DNA of 64,000 nucleotides, from the NCBI GenBank assembly GCA_047967505.1, contig CM106540.1; one strand, 5' to 3'. The position numbers were made by a program, and so were the translations under genes. Position 1 is the first letter of the stretch. The number at the start of each line of letters is the position of its first letter. This document shows, one piece after another, positions 34,901-45,319 of the stretch. Source of the DNA: Dipteris shenzhenensis (taxonomy: Eukaryota > Polypodiophyta > Polypodiopsida > Gleicheniales). The notes under the pieces were generated by a model, which did no database searches, was not told the DNA's origin, and saw only the letters and a program-made list of their open reading frames with translations.

Positions 34901-35387
34901 AGAGTGACTCTTCTAATTTATGTCGCTCCAAGTCCAATGCATTTTGCTCCAAGTCCAATGCTTTGGCTTTATCATAAAGATCCTAGTTCTCCCAATGAAG
35001 ATCTTGCATAGAGTTATGCATTGCAACAAAGGTGCTATTTCCTAAATGTGCTAGCATCTCTGCTTGGGCTCTGTGCATCTCGCTTGCTTGCATAGCCATT
35101 GACTGAGCATTGCTTAACCGATTGCAATAACCAAGCAACCCCGCATGTCCATTTCCAACAAAACAAACTAGCTCATGCATTGTATGGAAAGGAGGGCTCT
35201 TTTGGTTGGTAGGATCTAAAAAATACAAGGATCCTTCTACCCAAAGGTCAAGATGCTTCTTTCCTTGCGAACGAAGACTGTGGATTTTGGAAGCTCCCCA
35301 CAATCCTAGACTATGTGCGCTTGCATATTCAGCCTCCAACTCTAAGTGAACCTGGTACTTGTTGGAGACGTCCTCGAATGGTGCCAT
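34901..35387 (-). pseudogene. same gene, N-terminal exon with coiled coil
   Basis: The likely start is ATG at 35387 (MAPFEDVSNKYQ). The block encodes ~162 residues: a mixed N-terminal half, then helical sequence (SNAQSMAMQASEMHRAQAEM) and, after one TAG, a charged repeat (KALDLEQNALDLERHKLEES) with a repeated ALDLE unit that looks like a coiled coil. The final base completes a codon with 34071 of the inverted segment. A pyrimidine-rich leader lies upstream. Confidence 0.5.
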
Positions 35388-35404
35388 GACTAAAGGAGTC
35401 TAGA

Positions 35405-35885
35405 GAAGGAGAAGATGTGGAGATGTAGCCTTGAAGGAGCAGCATGCAAGAATAGCGAGGGCGAGGAGGAGGAGGGAGGGAGGACAAGTAGTTGAAGAGG
35501 AGGAAAGGGGAGCAGACCAGCAGGTGTGGAGGGTGAGGAGAAGTAGGCATGGAGGAGGAAGGAGGGAGGAGGGAGGAGCAATAGGGAGGGGGGAGGAGGA
35601 ACAGCAGTGGAGGAGGAGGGAGGGGGAGGGCAGGAGGAGCAAGCATGGGGGAGGGAGGGAGGGGGAGGGTAGAAGGAGCAGGTGTGGAGGAGGGAGGGAG
35701 GGAGGGGGAGGAGGAGGAAGGGGGAGGAGGGAGTGAGGAGGGGGAGGGGAGGAGAGGGGAGAGGGAGGAGGGAGGGAGGGAGGGGGAGGAGGAGGGAGGG
35801 GGAGGAGGGAGTGAGGAGGGGGAGGGAGGGAGGGGGAGGGAGGAGGGGGAGGGAGGGAGGGAGGAGAGAGGAGGGAGGGAATTCA
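35405..35885 (+). repeat. GGAGG-rich purine tract (minus-strand CCTCC leader)
   Basis: The plus strand is built of GGAGGGAGG and GGGGGAGGAGG words; the minus strand is a matching CCTCC tract directly upstream of the ATG at 35387. Open frames encoding Pro/Ser/Leu or Gly/Arg/Glu runs here are artefacts of composition. G-runs could form quadruplexes, and the position suggests promoter or 5' leader. Confidence 0.75.
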
Positions 35886-36082
35886 AAATTTGAATTTTTT
35901 AATTTTGAAATTTTGGTTCCCACCGACGAGTAAGAGTTGTGTAAGAGGTGTAAGAGGTGGGGTCACTTGTGGGCTTAACCCACCTAGGTGAGGGGGGGTT
36001 ATGACTTTTTGGGACCTACCTTGGCCCTTTCATTAGGACTAATCCATTTCTTATGAGGCCGTTTCGAGACCCCAATTCTCCC

Positions 36083-36710
36083 CTAATGTCTTGCCTCTCC
36101 ACAAGTAGGACACTCTCTTGCGTCTTTATGTGGTCCACGAAACAGATCGCAATCGTTGATGCACGCATGGATGTGCTTGTAATCCAATCTTCCAATAGAG
36201 GTCACATGTTGCCTTGCCATATCTCTTGAGGTTTGTAATTTATTCTCCCTTGGAAGCATTTTACACAACAGCTTGCACATGAAGACCATAAATGTGAAAA
36301 AGTATTTGAGTAATTGACCCACTAGCATAATTCACCATGTTTCCAAAATAGGCTTTAAAGCTTACTTGACTAATGCATTCAAACTTGCATTCCTCCATCC
36401 ATAGATGGTCTGCAAGTTTAGTAACTCAAGGGAGGCACGTAGAACAGAGAATGTGTACCCTCAAACAGTGGAGTCGATGCTGCAATAAAAAGATCGTCTT
36501 GCTCCATGCTATCATCCCTACTTGAGGATTGATGGACATATAAATCCCATACCATATCATCAAACACATCCTCCTCCACAGCCTCATGAGGTAATGGCAG
36601 AGGGCTACTATCACCATCACTCCATGCATCCATACCAGTCCCTCCTCCCACTTCATATCGTTGATGCTTCGCCTCCTCATGACGACAAGCATAGGGCAAC
36701 ATATGCGGTG
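36083..36710 (-). pseudogene. TNP2-like CACTA transposase, N-terminal fragment
   Basis: On the minus strand an acidic N-terminal part (VFDDMVWDLYVHQ, TPLFEG) leads, after a frame change, to LELLNLQTIYGWRNASLNAL (~36425-36370). FTFMVFMCKLLCKMLPREN follows, and then YKHIHACINDCDLFRGPHKD with CPTCGEARH (36160-36090). This matches the N-terminal region of plant CACTA transposases and is homologous to 12150-12530. Sequence to the left (35890-36080) is unrelated, so the catalytic part is absent. Confidence 0.78.
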
Positions 36711-37019
36711 TGACACTGCATCCTGTATCAAATTAAAAAAGGATCATATATCAAACACATGAACTCCCATAGGTATCTCAATCAACCTCAATGCTTTAAC
36801 ACTTACCTGAGATACAGTTGCATCCCATTCTCCATACTTTGAGACGTGATTGAGTGTAATTCTAGGTGCACGATACATGTTTCCTTGACATCGATCACAC
36901 ACACATTTGATTTTTTGCTCTAACTACATTTTGCGATGGTGGATATAGAGGGATTCATCCTCACTGAAGCTACTTGTTGAAGCTGAAGACATCCTACATA
37001 TAAACAACCAAAAAAATGT

Positions 37020-37675
37020 ATTCTTGCATGAGTTGTAAATGTCAAAACTCTGTATAGCATCTAAAAGCGCGTCTAATAGCACATATGTACTATGAAACAC
37101 GTCTATAGGCACGTCTAAAACACAGTGTAGTGTATTGATAGACACACTTTTAGATGCAATTTTAGACGCACAGACTGCGAATTAATTTTTGAACCTACTT
37201 TTAGCGTGCTTGCTTTCCTTATGATACTTTTAGCATCACACGGCTTGCTTTCCTATTAACACACATAGCTCTAGACATCCACACTCATCTCCAAGTACCC
37301 ACACTCATCTCCAAGCTTACACACTCATCCCCAAGCATACAAGAGAAGAGGGTGAACGAGGAAGAGAAGGAGAAGCAACTTTGAAGAAAGACAAGAAGCT
37401 TCCATACCTCTATCCAAGGTAAGTCTCTTGGTGGTTGGTCTTCTCTGGAAGTTGTTCTCTTTGGATTCGTCCTTTGTCGTATGCAGGGAAAGGACGTTTT
37501 TGGTACTAGTGTTGTTATTTTTGTGGCCGAGCACATCCTTTTCACCTTTTTTTTTTAAGTATCTGTCAAAGTGTCTATAGACGCATCTAACAACGCGTCT
37601 AATTTTTAGAAAAATAGGTAGCCACGCCTACAAATGTGCTATTAGACGCGTCTATAGATGTGCTCCGATAGTTTT
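37020..37675. repeat. CACTA-2 central repeats (GCGTCTATAG family)
   Basis: Two clusters (37040-37190 and 37565-37670) carry many copies of a motif near GCGTCTATAGACGC in both orientations, for example TCTATAGACGC at ~37573 and TTAGACGCGTCTATAGATG at ~37645. The same family appears at the right end (40540-40750). Confidence 0.7.
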
Positions 37676-37683
37676 CTTATGTT

Positions 37684-38278
37684 GCATTCCCCTTTCTTCC
37701 CTTCCCCTTCCCCTTCCCCTTCTCCTTTCCCCTTCCCCTTCCCCTTCCCCTTCTCTTTTCTTTCTCCTTTGCATGCATGTTTAAGTCAAATTTTCAATCC
37801 CTTAAGCATTAGTGAGGAAATAAGTGATTGCATGAGGGTGGGATAAAGAAAGAGGGCATGCATGATGGAAATCCAATTTCCTCTCTTTTCCCCTCTCTTT
37901 TCCTCTCTTTTATCCTCTCTTTCCTTCTCTTTTTTCCTCTCTTTTTCTCTCTTATCTCCTCTCTTTTTCTCTCTTTTTTCCCCTCTCTTTTCTCCTCTCT
38001 TTTCCTCTCTTTTCCCCCTCTCTTTTCTCCTCTCTTTCCTTCTCTCTTTTTCTCTCTTTTCTCCTCTCTTTCTCTCTCTTTTTTCTCCTCTCTTTCCTTC
38101 TCTCTTTTCCTCTCTTTCCCCCTCTCTTTTTCTCTCTTTTCTCCTCTCTTTTCATCTCTCTTTTCTCTCTTTTCTCCTCTCTTTTTCTCTTTTTTTTCCT
38201 CTCTTTTCCCCTCTCTTTTCCTATCTTTTTTCCTCTTTTTTCTCTCTTTTTCTCTCTTTCTTTCTCTCTTTTCCACCC
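37684..38278 (+). repeat. pyrimidine tracts upstream of the Transposase_24-like gene
   Basis: CCTTCCCC repeats (37690-37760) are followed by a 400-bp tract of CTCTCTTTTCC words (37870-38278). Read on the minus strand the words are GAGAGGGGAAAAGAG, the same as in the 2-kb tract of CACTA element 1, and both tracts lie just upstream of the Transposase_24-like gene. The long Lys/Arg/Glu frame (minus) and Phe/Ser/Leu frame (plus) are artefacts. Confidence 0.8.
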
Positions 38279-38458
38279 ACATGAAGCTTCAATAGCCTAA
38301 CATTGAGCAAGCATATATAGACTTCTGTCACTCTAATTCAAAGAATGTAGGAGTCTGTAAATGCTTGCTCAATGTCAGGCTGTCACACTATTTTTTCTTT
38401 TGCCCCAATGATTGCATGCATGATGGTAATCTTCTTCTCCTCTTTTTTACAGTTCATC

Positions 38459-40087
38459 ATGTGGGCAGGAAGCTCTTCATCCTCGCCTAATCTTCGGGAT
38501 GCCATCTTTCGGGAGTTATATAACATTTTGGGGCATACTCCCACTCCTGAGGAGTTATACACATACATGAGAGGTACTCTAAACACCCCCCAAGAGTCGG
38601 CAATACAGACACTAAACCACCTCAATCCACACCAGCTGAGATTACTCGTGGAGTCGAGATAGCCCAGCAAGCTACAGAGCCGCGTCCTTTCTGCCCAATC
38701 ATTAGGAGTCCCTATTCTCCCCTACAATCTAGTGTCCCTTCTCCCTGATCATCAGCACTCCCTTCTCCCCTACGATGGTCTAGAGCCCCTTCTCCCCCCC
38801 TGCAGCTAGGAGGCCCTTCTACCTTGCAGAGCCACCAGCGTACTCCCGTGCAGTCGAGAGTCCCTTCTCTAGATACGAGTGGCCAGCATACTATCTCATC
38901 TCACGACAGGGCAGCAGGAGTAGTAGCATGGAGAGCGGTGGGGGATGCATGGCACAATGCTTTGGGGGGGGTAATGGTGGGGGCTGGGATGATTCAGATG
39001 ATGGAGATGTGCCAGTGGGTGATGGTACGATCTTCTATGATATCACTTAGACAGGAGTCATCTTGATGGATGCACAAGGGAAGGACATCATGGCCTTCAT
39101 ATGCTCTGTAGATGCTAACAAGTATAGAGATTGCTTTATTCCATACAAAGAGTAGCAAAAAAGGTTGGCTGATGAGACCATCACTGCTGTATGCTCTAGG
39201 TATCCCAATCCCCCCAATGTCGAGCTCACAGATAAATGGGCAAATTCAAAGATTGTTATTACACTTGCCAATAAAAGATCTTCGCTTGAGAGGCAGGCAC
39301 TAGCCAAGATTGCCAGGAGAGAGGGAGGTCAACCACCAAGGGGCCAGCTCCACACCGCTCATAAGCATAAGTGGAAGAAAGCAATGAAGGCAGTGATGGT
39401 GGACCCCAGTCCACAGCACGTGGAGGCGCAAAGGATCCAAATGGAACAATATGGAAACGTGCATTTTGGAGCAGGGGGTGTTGAATGATGGGAGGCCTAA
39501 TTTGTAAGTATCGATCTCAAATTATATTGTGTTTATGTAGTCTATTAGGAGGTTGTTTCTTTGTACTAACCCCTCTGCAAATTGTGTCATCTTATAGCTT
39601 GATATCATGGGTAGTAGTCCTACTACTGTCAAGACAGCCTACCATCGTGGACATCGCAGCGGACATACATGGAGGCACTTTTATGATGAAGGGTTGATTA
39701 CTGAGGAGCAGTAGATTAGGAGGTTGTTTCTTTGTACTAACCCCTCCGTAAATTGTGTCATCTTGTAGCTTGATATCGTGGGCAGGTACCCTACTCCTAT
39801 CGAGATAGCCTACCATCGTGGACATCATAGAGGACATACATAAAGGCACTTCTATGATGAAGGGTTGATTACTGAGGAGCATCATATCCAGGCTACTGGA
39901 GTGCCCCCCAAGTATTTAAAAGTACTTAATTAATGCCAATATTATAAATAAAGATTTGATTTTTCATACATTGATACATGTTGTCCCTCGTTTACAGATC
40001 CCCGGGGATGATCAGGAGGAAGAAGGTGAGGATATTGAGGAGGAAGGCGACGAAGAAGGGAGCGAGGATGCAGATGACTTAGATTAG
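38459..40087 (+). pseudogene. Transposase_24-like CACTA gene, multi-exon, with duplicated exon
   Basis: The start is ATG 38459, five bases after an acceptor-like TTTTTTACAG. The first block MWAGSSSSSPNLRDAIFREL and LGHTPTPEELYTYMRG runs to TAG 38660-38662. Reading then shifts frame; from ~38970 DDSDDGDVPVGDG, MDAQGKDIMAFICS and the conserved core YPNPPN ... HFGAGG (39189-39480) follow, with two TAG codons at likely CAG sites. A donor (GTAAGT) lies at ~39504. Two near-identical exons (39599-39714 and 39769-39900) encode AYHRGHRSGHTWRHFYDEG and its copy. A last exon (39999-40087) is almost entirely acidic and ends at TAG. Role as in element 1: probable DNA-binding partner of the transposase. 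Confidence 0.65.
39544..39885 (+). repeat. 171-bp tandem duplication carrying an exon and its acceptor
   Basis: ATTAGGAGGTTGTTTCTTTG at 39544 recurs at 39715. Each 171-bp unit contains intron end, acceptor (TATAG or TGTAG followed by CTTGATATC) and the exon encoding the YHRGH...HFYDEGLITEE block. Differences are scattered, and copy 2 has TAA in place of the TGG codon of copy 1. Confidence 0.88.
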
Positions 40088-40539
40088 TCGTAGAAGTAGT
40101 GCTAGCTACTCTTTTTGTACTTGAAGCCATTGGCTTGGCTTCATGCCTCTCTTCTATATACACTCTTATTTTTTGTACTTGAAGCCACAAGACGTGGCTT
40201 GGCTTCATGCTATATGTACATGTAAGCACTTTTTGGTCTATGAATTAATATACACTCCTTTTATTTTTTTGGCTTTCAATTTCCTTGTGCAATGTTCTAT
40301 CAATGAATTCCTTCTGAACTAAATGTTTTGGAGTTGTAATGTTTTATTCAGAATTGTAATCATTGGCTATAGACGTGCTTGGAATCGTGCTAATTAAAAT
40401 GCCAACCATGCTAATTAAAATGCTGTTGGTTGTAAGAATTGAATTGCACACTGTGGAAATGGGATTCTTTTAACCACACATCATACACAACGTACACAAC
40501 ATTCTGTTCAACCATGCTTTTTTCTTTTTTCTACAGAGC

Positions 40540-40761
40540 ATCTATAAGCACGTCTATGAATGCGTCTTTCTATTTTTTTTAAATTTCTACAGAGCGTCTA
40601 ATAGCGCATCTATACGCGCATCTATTGATTTTATAGATGCGCCTATAGACATGGGTCTGTAGACGCACTAATAGGCACACAAATAGATGCGCCCGTAAGT
40701 TTTTTTTAAAGTTATGGAAATGCATCTATGTGCGCGTCTATGGGTGCTTTGTGTTATTGTG
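40540..40761. repeat. CACTA-2 right terminal region
   Basis: Dense copies of GCGTCTAT, GCGCATCTAT and ATAGACGC in both orientations end in GTGCTTTGTGTTATTGTG, which resembles the right end of CACTA element 1. AAG follows; the partner duplication on the left was not found. Confidence 0.6.
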
Positions 40762-40771
40762 AAGGTGTTCA

Positions 40772-40850
40772 TAAATCATGTCCCAAGGCACATGATTTGG
40801 ATTATGAGTTCATGAAATCATGTCCCAAGGCACATGATTTGGATTATGGC
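40772..40850 (+). repeat. short tandem duplication (~44 bp)
   Basis: AATCATGTCCCAAGGCACAT and onward to GATTTGGATTATG occurs at 40775 and again at 40815. Each copy holds the inverted arms ATCATGT and ACATGAT. Confidence 0.9.
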
Positions 40851-41261
40851 GGGGAGAGTCTCTCTCTCAGCATCTAGAATCCAGATCTCTCTCATTGACC
40901 CTCAAGACTCAGATCTTGCAGCCTAAGCTGCTCACTCTAGCCTCTCGACGAATCTCGAGTCTACTGTCTCCCTCAGCCTTGCTCACTGCTCAGTCTCTCA
41001 ACTTCCATGATCCATCTGCAATTCTTTCCCACCACTGGCCAGAGGCTAGCTTCAGCCTTCTACTACACCGTGGTGAATCGTGATGCTCAGTCCTTGCGAC
41101 TCCTCCAGCCTCCAGGCTCCAAGATCCAGTCTCAAGGACTTGAAAGGCCAGTCGGGCAGTGGGCTATCCGACTTAGAAGTGAGTAGTCGGCCATGGATTC
41201 TTGTAAGTTCCTATTACCTAAGGCTATAAATATAACGAGTTTACAAGTTCTGTGAAGAGAA

Positions 41262-41526
41262 AGCCTACTCCCAGTGACTTGTGAGGATTTGGTTCAGGAA
41301 GATGCTGCCAATTGCCTGTGATGGCTGAATAAACATGATTCTGCTTCAGTCCTCTACATCTCCTTTGGTAGCCTCGCTTCTTTGAAGATAGAATAATTAG
41401 CAGAGCTAGCTTGGGGCGTTGAGGCGAGCAAGCAACCATATCTATGGGTGGCATGAGAAGATAGCCAAGGAGTGTTTCCAGAAGGTTTTTTGGAGCGAAC
41501 AACAGATCGAGGCCTTAATAGATACG
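41262..41526 (+). pseudogene. UDP-glycosyltransferase (plant GT1) fragment
   Basis: One reading frame encodes an 88-residue piece of a plant UGT: SLLPVTCEDLVQEDAANCL, then WLNKHDSASVLYISFGSLAS (from ~41323), LAELAWGVEASKQPYLWVA and VFPEGFLERTTDRGL. This is the stretch just before the UDP-sugar-binding PSPG box. Three stops lie in frame: TGA at the Arg position before WLN, TAA at a Gln position and TGA near 41454. All are explained by C-to-T change in CGA or CAA. The PSPG box itself is not recognisable downstream. UGTs transfer sugars to small molecules in the cytosol. The piece is a relic, and the only cellular metabolic gene I can identify in the window. Confidence 0.8.
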
Positions 41527-41829
41527 AATGCATTTTAGTCGATTTGTGTGGGAAAGTTGCTCTTAATAATCTCTATTGTAGCTTAACAGGAGCTCATTAT
41601 TTATGGTGAGTCATTCATGTGTAGCTTCCTTGCTGCCTTGCAGGTGCTTTGTTGGAGGTCACACAGCTATTATCATTGCTCTAATCACCTTCGTTGAACC
41701 AGATTACTACAACAGAAAAGAAGGTTGAGCTTGAGGGCCCTAGGCTTGCTTGGATCAGCAGATTGCTTTCAAAAATCCACTTTCGAGGTACCTCGGTCTT
41801 CTTATATTATGAATTGCGATTATATTGAG

Positions 41830-43860
41830 CTTGTGCCACTGTAGTGAAGTATAGCCACGTCATGGGCATGGCCTCAAGTAGTGGATATTCTCCATAGAAT
41901 TCTTATCTACTCACAGCCACTTGTTTCTTGACATGTGTTCACCACAAGAGAGATTGTGTGTGGCTATGTAGTGCTTTTTGACCTTGGAATTTGCATGTTT
42001 ATCAATTCTTTTTCCTTAAAACTTGCCACATTGAAATCTTTGGCATTAGATCCATCGTCTAACACCCAAAAAAAACTAAGAAAACATAAGTCAATTTTGT
42101 GCCTCCTAGTGAAAATCACTACCTAAAAACACTAAAAATTGACGGACTTGGATAAGAGGCATCTCTAGCATTTGGACAAGACCTTGGAACTTCAAAAAAC
42201 TTGAACTCAGAATTTGGCCATTTGTGCCCTCATGAGTCTACAATGAGGGTAACAAAATGCTGGCAAAATTTGCCTAGAGGTTAAACATCTCCAAAATACA
42301 CAAGTCCAATACCCTAACATTTGCTTCTACTTGAAAACATCATAAACCCTTGAAAATCAGCCAAGTTCAATTTGTGCCCCTGTAGTGCCAAACCCATACT
42401 CAACACTCAACTGAATAAGGAGTTGTGCCCAAAACACTCTAAGACCTTGCCAAAGCACTTGGGAATTGACCAAATACAAAAATCTCACAAGTCAAAATTC
42501 TAGCCACTTGTGATTTTCTCCCACTAAAGCTCATCAAATAAGGTCACAATGGTGCCACCTGGACTCAATAGGATGAGAAAAACACCTAGGAGCTATCATA
42601 ATTCAAAATTCCATTAAGGCATTTTTGTGCCCACATAGTGAGCTTGTGGCCACGTAATGATTTTCACCTTCATAACTTCATCAATCAAGGTGACTATTGT
42701 GCCACAAGGACTCCAATACATTGCCAAAAGACCAAGGAAGTGTCAAAGAACAAATTTCAACCAACTCAAAGGTGTAGCTATGTCGTGGCTATAAGGGTGT
42801 GCCCACATGGTGGCTATAGGAAAAAAACAGCTCATTTTGTATGAAGCGTAACTTTTTGTGGTGAGCTTAGATTGCAATGATGTAAGAAGCAATATTGTAG
42901 CTCTCGATCCCCTCTACAACTTCACTTTGGAGGGAAATCTCATATTCTGCATCCATCTAGGGGTATCTTCTCATTCTATCATACCTTCACCCCTGAATCA
43001 TCCCTTTCCATAAGGGTCTAGGAATTGTGGCCACGTAGTGATTTTCTCCCACTTAGATCCATCTTACAAAGTCATTTTGTGCTACAAGGACTCCATAAAA
43101 TTAGTAAAACACCTTTGGAGTGCCAAAGCTTGAAAATCCACTAAGGCTTTTTTGTGGTCACGTTGTGGCTATAGGAGTCAAGTTGCCCCAAACTGAGCCA
43201 AAACCTTTCAAGCACCTGCAAGAACATAAGGGAAGAGTGAAGGAACAAATTTTGACCAAGCAATTTTGTGGCCACGTAGTGGCTATAGAGGAGCAACCTA
43301 TCATAACCATCCTAAACTCACCCAAGCCATGCAACTAAACTTCAAGATCACCAATAAGATCAAACTCACGTAGAAAACACCCTTAATGGATCACCATAAG
43401 TCAATACAAGGACTTTGGAAGTGTGGCCACGTGCTAAAAATCTCCATCATAACAAGTTGCTTTAGCATGGGACTTGTACCAAAAATCTTCATGTACATTG
43501 CCTACACTTCCATATAGAAAACTCAATCTGAACATCATCTTGAAAAGTGTGGCCATGTCGTGGCTACAACCTAGAAAGTGGTCAACAAAGTCTAGAACTT
43601 ATCCTCAATTTTGGAGAACCTCTTCTAGCCCCCAACAAGTAAAAAACCACCCAAAAGACTTGGAAATTGAATCAAGATTAGTCAAAACCAAGGCGTTGAG
43701 AGTGTGGCCATGTGCTAAAGATCTCTCAAGATATACATTATCCAAAGCCACCCTTGTCCTATAGAGACTCAATAACACTTGCTAAACACTATGGTAAAGT
43801 CAACCTTGCGAATTTGACAAGTTTATTTTTTGTAGCCACGTTTTGCACCTCGGTGACTCA
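41830..43860 (+). repeat. zone of recurring GTGGCCACGTAGTGGCTATA motifs
   Basis: About ten variants of a motif containing the palindrome GCCAC-GTA-GTGGC recur at irregular spacing, for example near 41840, 42650, 42780, 43030, 43160, 43270, 43425, 43550, 43705 and 43840. The sequence between them is A/T-rich and shares loose phrases (AAGTGCCAAAG, CTTTGGAAGTG). No stable coding frame is seen. It precedes a chromodomain fragment and may be the decayed interior of a gypsy element. Confidence 0.5.
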
Positions 43861-43887
43861 CTAATTGAGGGTATTGTTTTATTTCAG

Positions 43888-44079
43888 GAGATAGAGGATA
43901 ATGCAAGACGCAAACCAACAAGAATCCTAGACCGAGGAGTAATGCAAGTATGCAATCAGAAGATACCCACGGTGTTGGTTGCATGGCATGGTTTACCTTT
44001 ATCTGACGCTACCTAGGAATCCATATATCAGTTGTGGAGAGCATTCCCAGATTTCATCATCAAGGACGCTGATGCTTGA
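43888..44079 (+). pseudogene. gypsy chromovirus integrase C-terminus (chromodomain) fragment
   Basis: A 64-codon frame reads EIEDNARRKPTRILDRGVMQ then IPTVLVAWHGLPLSDAT, a TAG where Trp is expected, and ESIYQLWRAFPDFI, ending at TGA 44077-44079. This is the chromodomain pattern at the end of chromovirus integrases, which steers insertion to heterochromatin. A purine-rich stretch and TGTTATGCTCTAG at ~44093 may mark a polypurine tract and LTR start. Confidence 0.72.
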
Positions 44080-44649
44080 AGAGGGAATGAATGTTATGCT
44101 CTAGTCGAGATAGCATGACCTCGGAGGGATCAGTGGGCATTTTCCCTTAGAGCACCAATCTTTGTAATATTTTATGTGCATAAATTAAATGGTCAAGGGA
44201 AGTAACTGCCAAGGTCCTAGGTGAGGGTGTATTGGCATCGATTAGATAGTTCTAATTGTGGGCTCTGTGGAAAGCTTGCAGAAGCGAATTCATATGTACC
44301 TTTCAAGCTTGCTTGATACAGGGGTTGGTTGGATGGAACAAAATCATGCCTGCACCCAGGATTTCAGATTGTGTTATCAGGTTTTCTTTGTATAGATCAG
44401 TTTGGTCGTTTGGTCGTTTTAGTATTAGGCTGCATAGAGGACTGTAGGACTGGCTCAAAGTCACGGGGACCAACAAGGGCGTGGGAGGGATGTGCAAACA
44501 GGTTGGGAACAGGGCGACAAAGGAGAAAGGTAGCAGGGGGGGTGCACATGCAGAGAGGAGACTGGAGCAACTTGTTGGGTGAAGCAAAGTTATCAATACT
44601 CCCCTCCCCCAGCGTAAACTTTTTTTTCCCCTCATGAAAGTGACCCAAA

Positions 44650-45060
44650 AGGAAAGGCTCTAGTGGGAAATACAAAAGAGACCCATAGTGGTCTAAAAAT
44701 CTCCTCAAACTGTAGGAGTAAAGATCCAAGATTGTGGCTGAAAATGCTGGTCAACCCTGTGGTAGACTCAGAGAAGAAAGGGGATCCCCTCCATTCCCTA
44801 AGGAAATGGGCTCTCCTAGAAGTGGCAGCCTGGGAAATGCCCTGCATGCTTGCCCAAATGGCCATTAGAGTATGAATACAATCTTCCAAATACTGGCCAA
44901 TGTAGAAGAAGGATGAACCTGGGAATCATCGAAAGCCTCAGTACATCTAGCCTTCCAAATGTGCCAGGCTGCAAGGCTAGCTAAAGCCTCCCAAGAAGCA
45001 TCTATTGAGGCCATCACCGTCCTGAAAGGAGAAGAGGGAACATCATCCAAAGAGCAAATA
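44650..45060 (-). pseudogene. LINE ORF2 C-terminal fragment
   Basis: On the minus strand SLAAWHIWKARCTEAFDD is followed by a decayed tail. The same AWHIWKARCTEA block occurs on the plus strand at ~63525, so both are remnants of one L1 lineage. Nothing of RT is present here. Confidence 0.65.
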
Positions 45061-45319
45061 TGTATATCTTGCCTCTGTACTTATAGAGCTCAAGAAAGGT
45101 CATGCCTCTCATAAAATACCTGCGGTCCAGATAGAGAAAGCCATGCAACTGAGTTTTTGGTTTGCAACTTAAGCTTAATTGTTAGTTTTTTTGTGCCTTT
45201 GTATGTTTTGATCCCTTTTAAAGGGCTCTTAAATATCGGGCATGCAGATTCTTTTTGAGTCAAGACAAGCTATCTGGACTTCATGTCCCTTTTATAGTTT
45301 AGTCATGGTCGTTCTTTTC

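Larger units (their letters stand above)
36080..40761. mobile_element. second CACTA element, left part missing
   Basis: A TNP2-like fragment on the minus strand and a Transposase_24-like gene on the plus strand diverge from a central region that holds palindromic repeats and a pyrimidine tract, mirroring the element at 373-14379. The right end reads, on the minus strand, CACAATAACACAAAGC, close to CACTACTAACACAAGCC of element 1 with the CACTA core mutated. The transposase is truncated at ~36080 and no left terminus was found, so the remaining part has been lost or lies beyond other insertions. Confidence 0.7.

Noticed and set aside
35329-35933. Proline/serine-rich frames up to 185 residues and Gly/Arg/Glu frames on the other strand.
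   Set aside because: Low-complexity GGAGG tract; all six frames stay open together, which real genes do not do.
36924-37145. Minus-strand frame beginning MSINTLHCVLD.
   Set aside because: It overlaps the palindromic repeat cluster of CACTA-2 and has no conserved motif.
37809-38295. A 157-residue Lys/Arg/Glu frame (minus) and Phe/Ser/Leu frames (plus).
   Set aside because: Both are translations of the CTCTTTTCC tract in different frames and strands.
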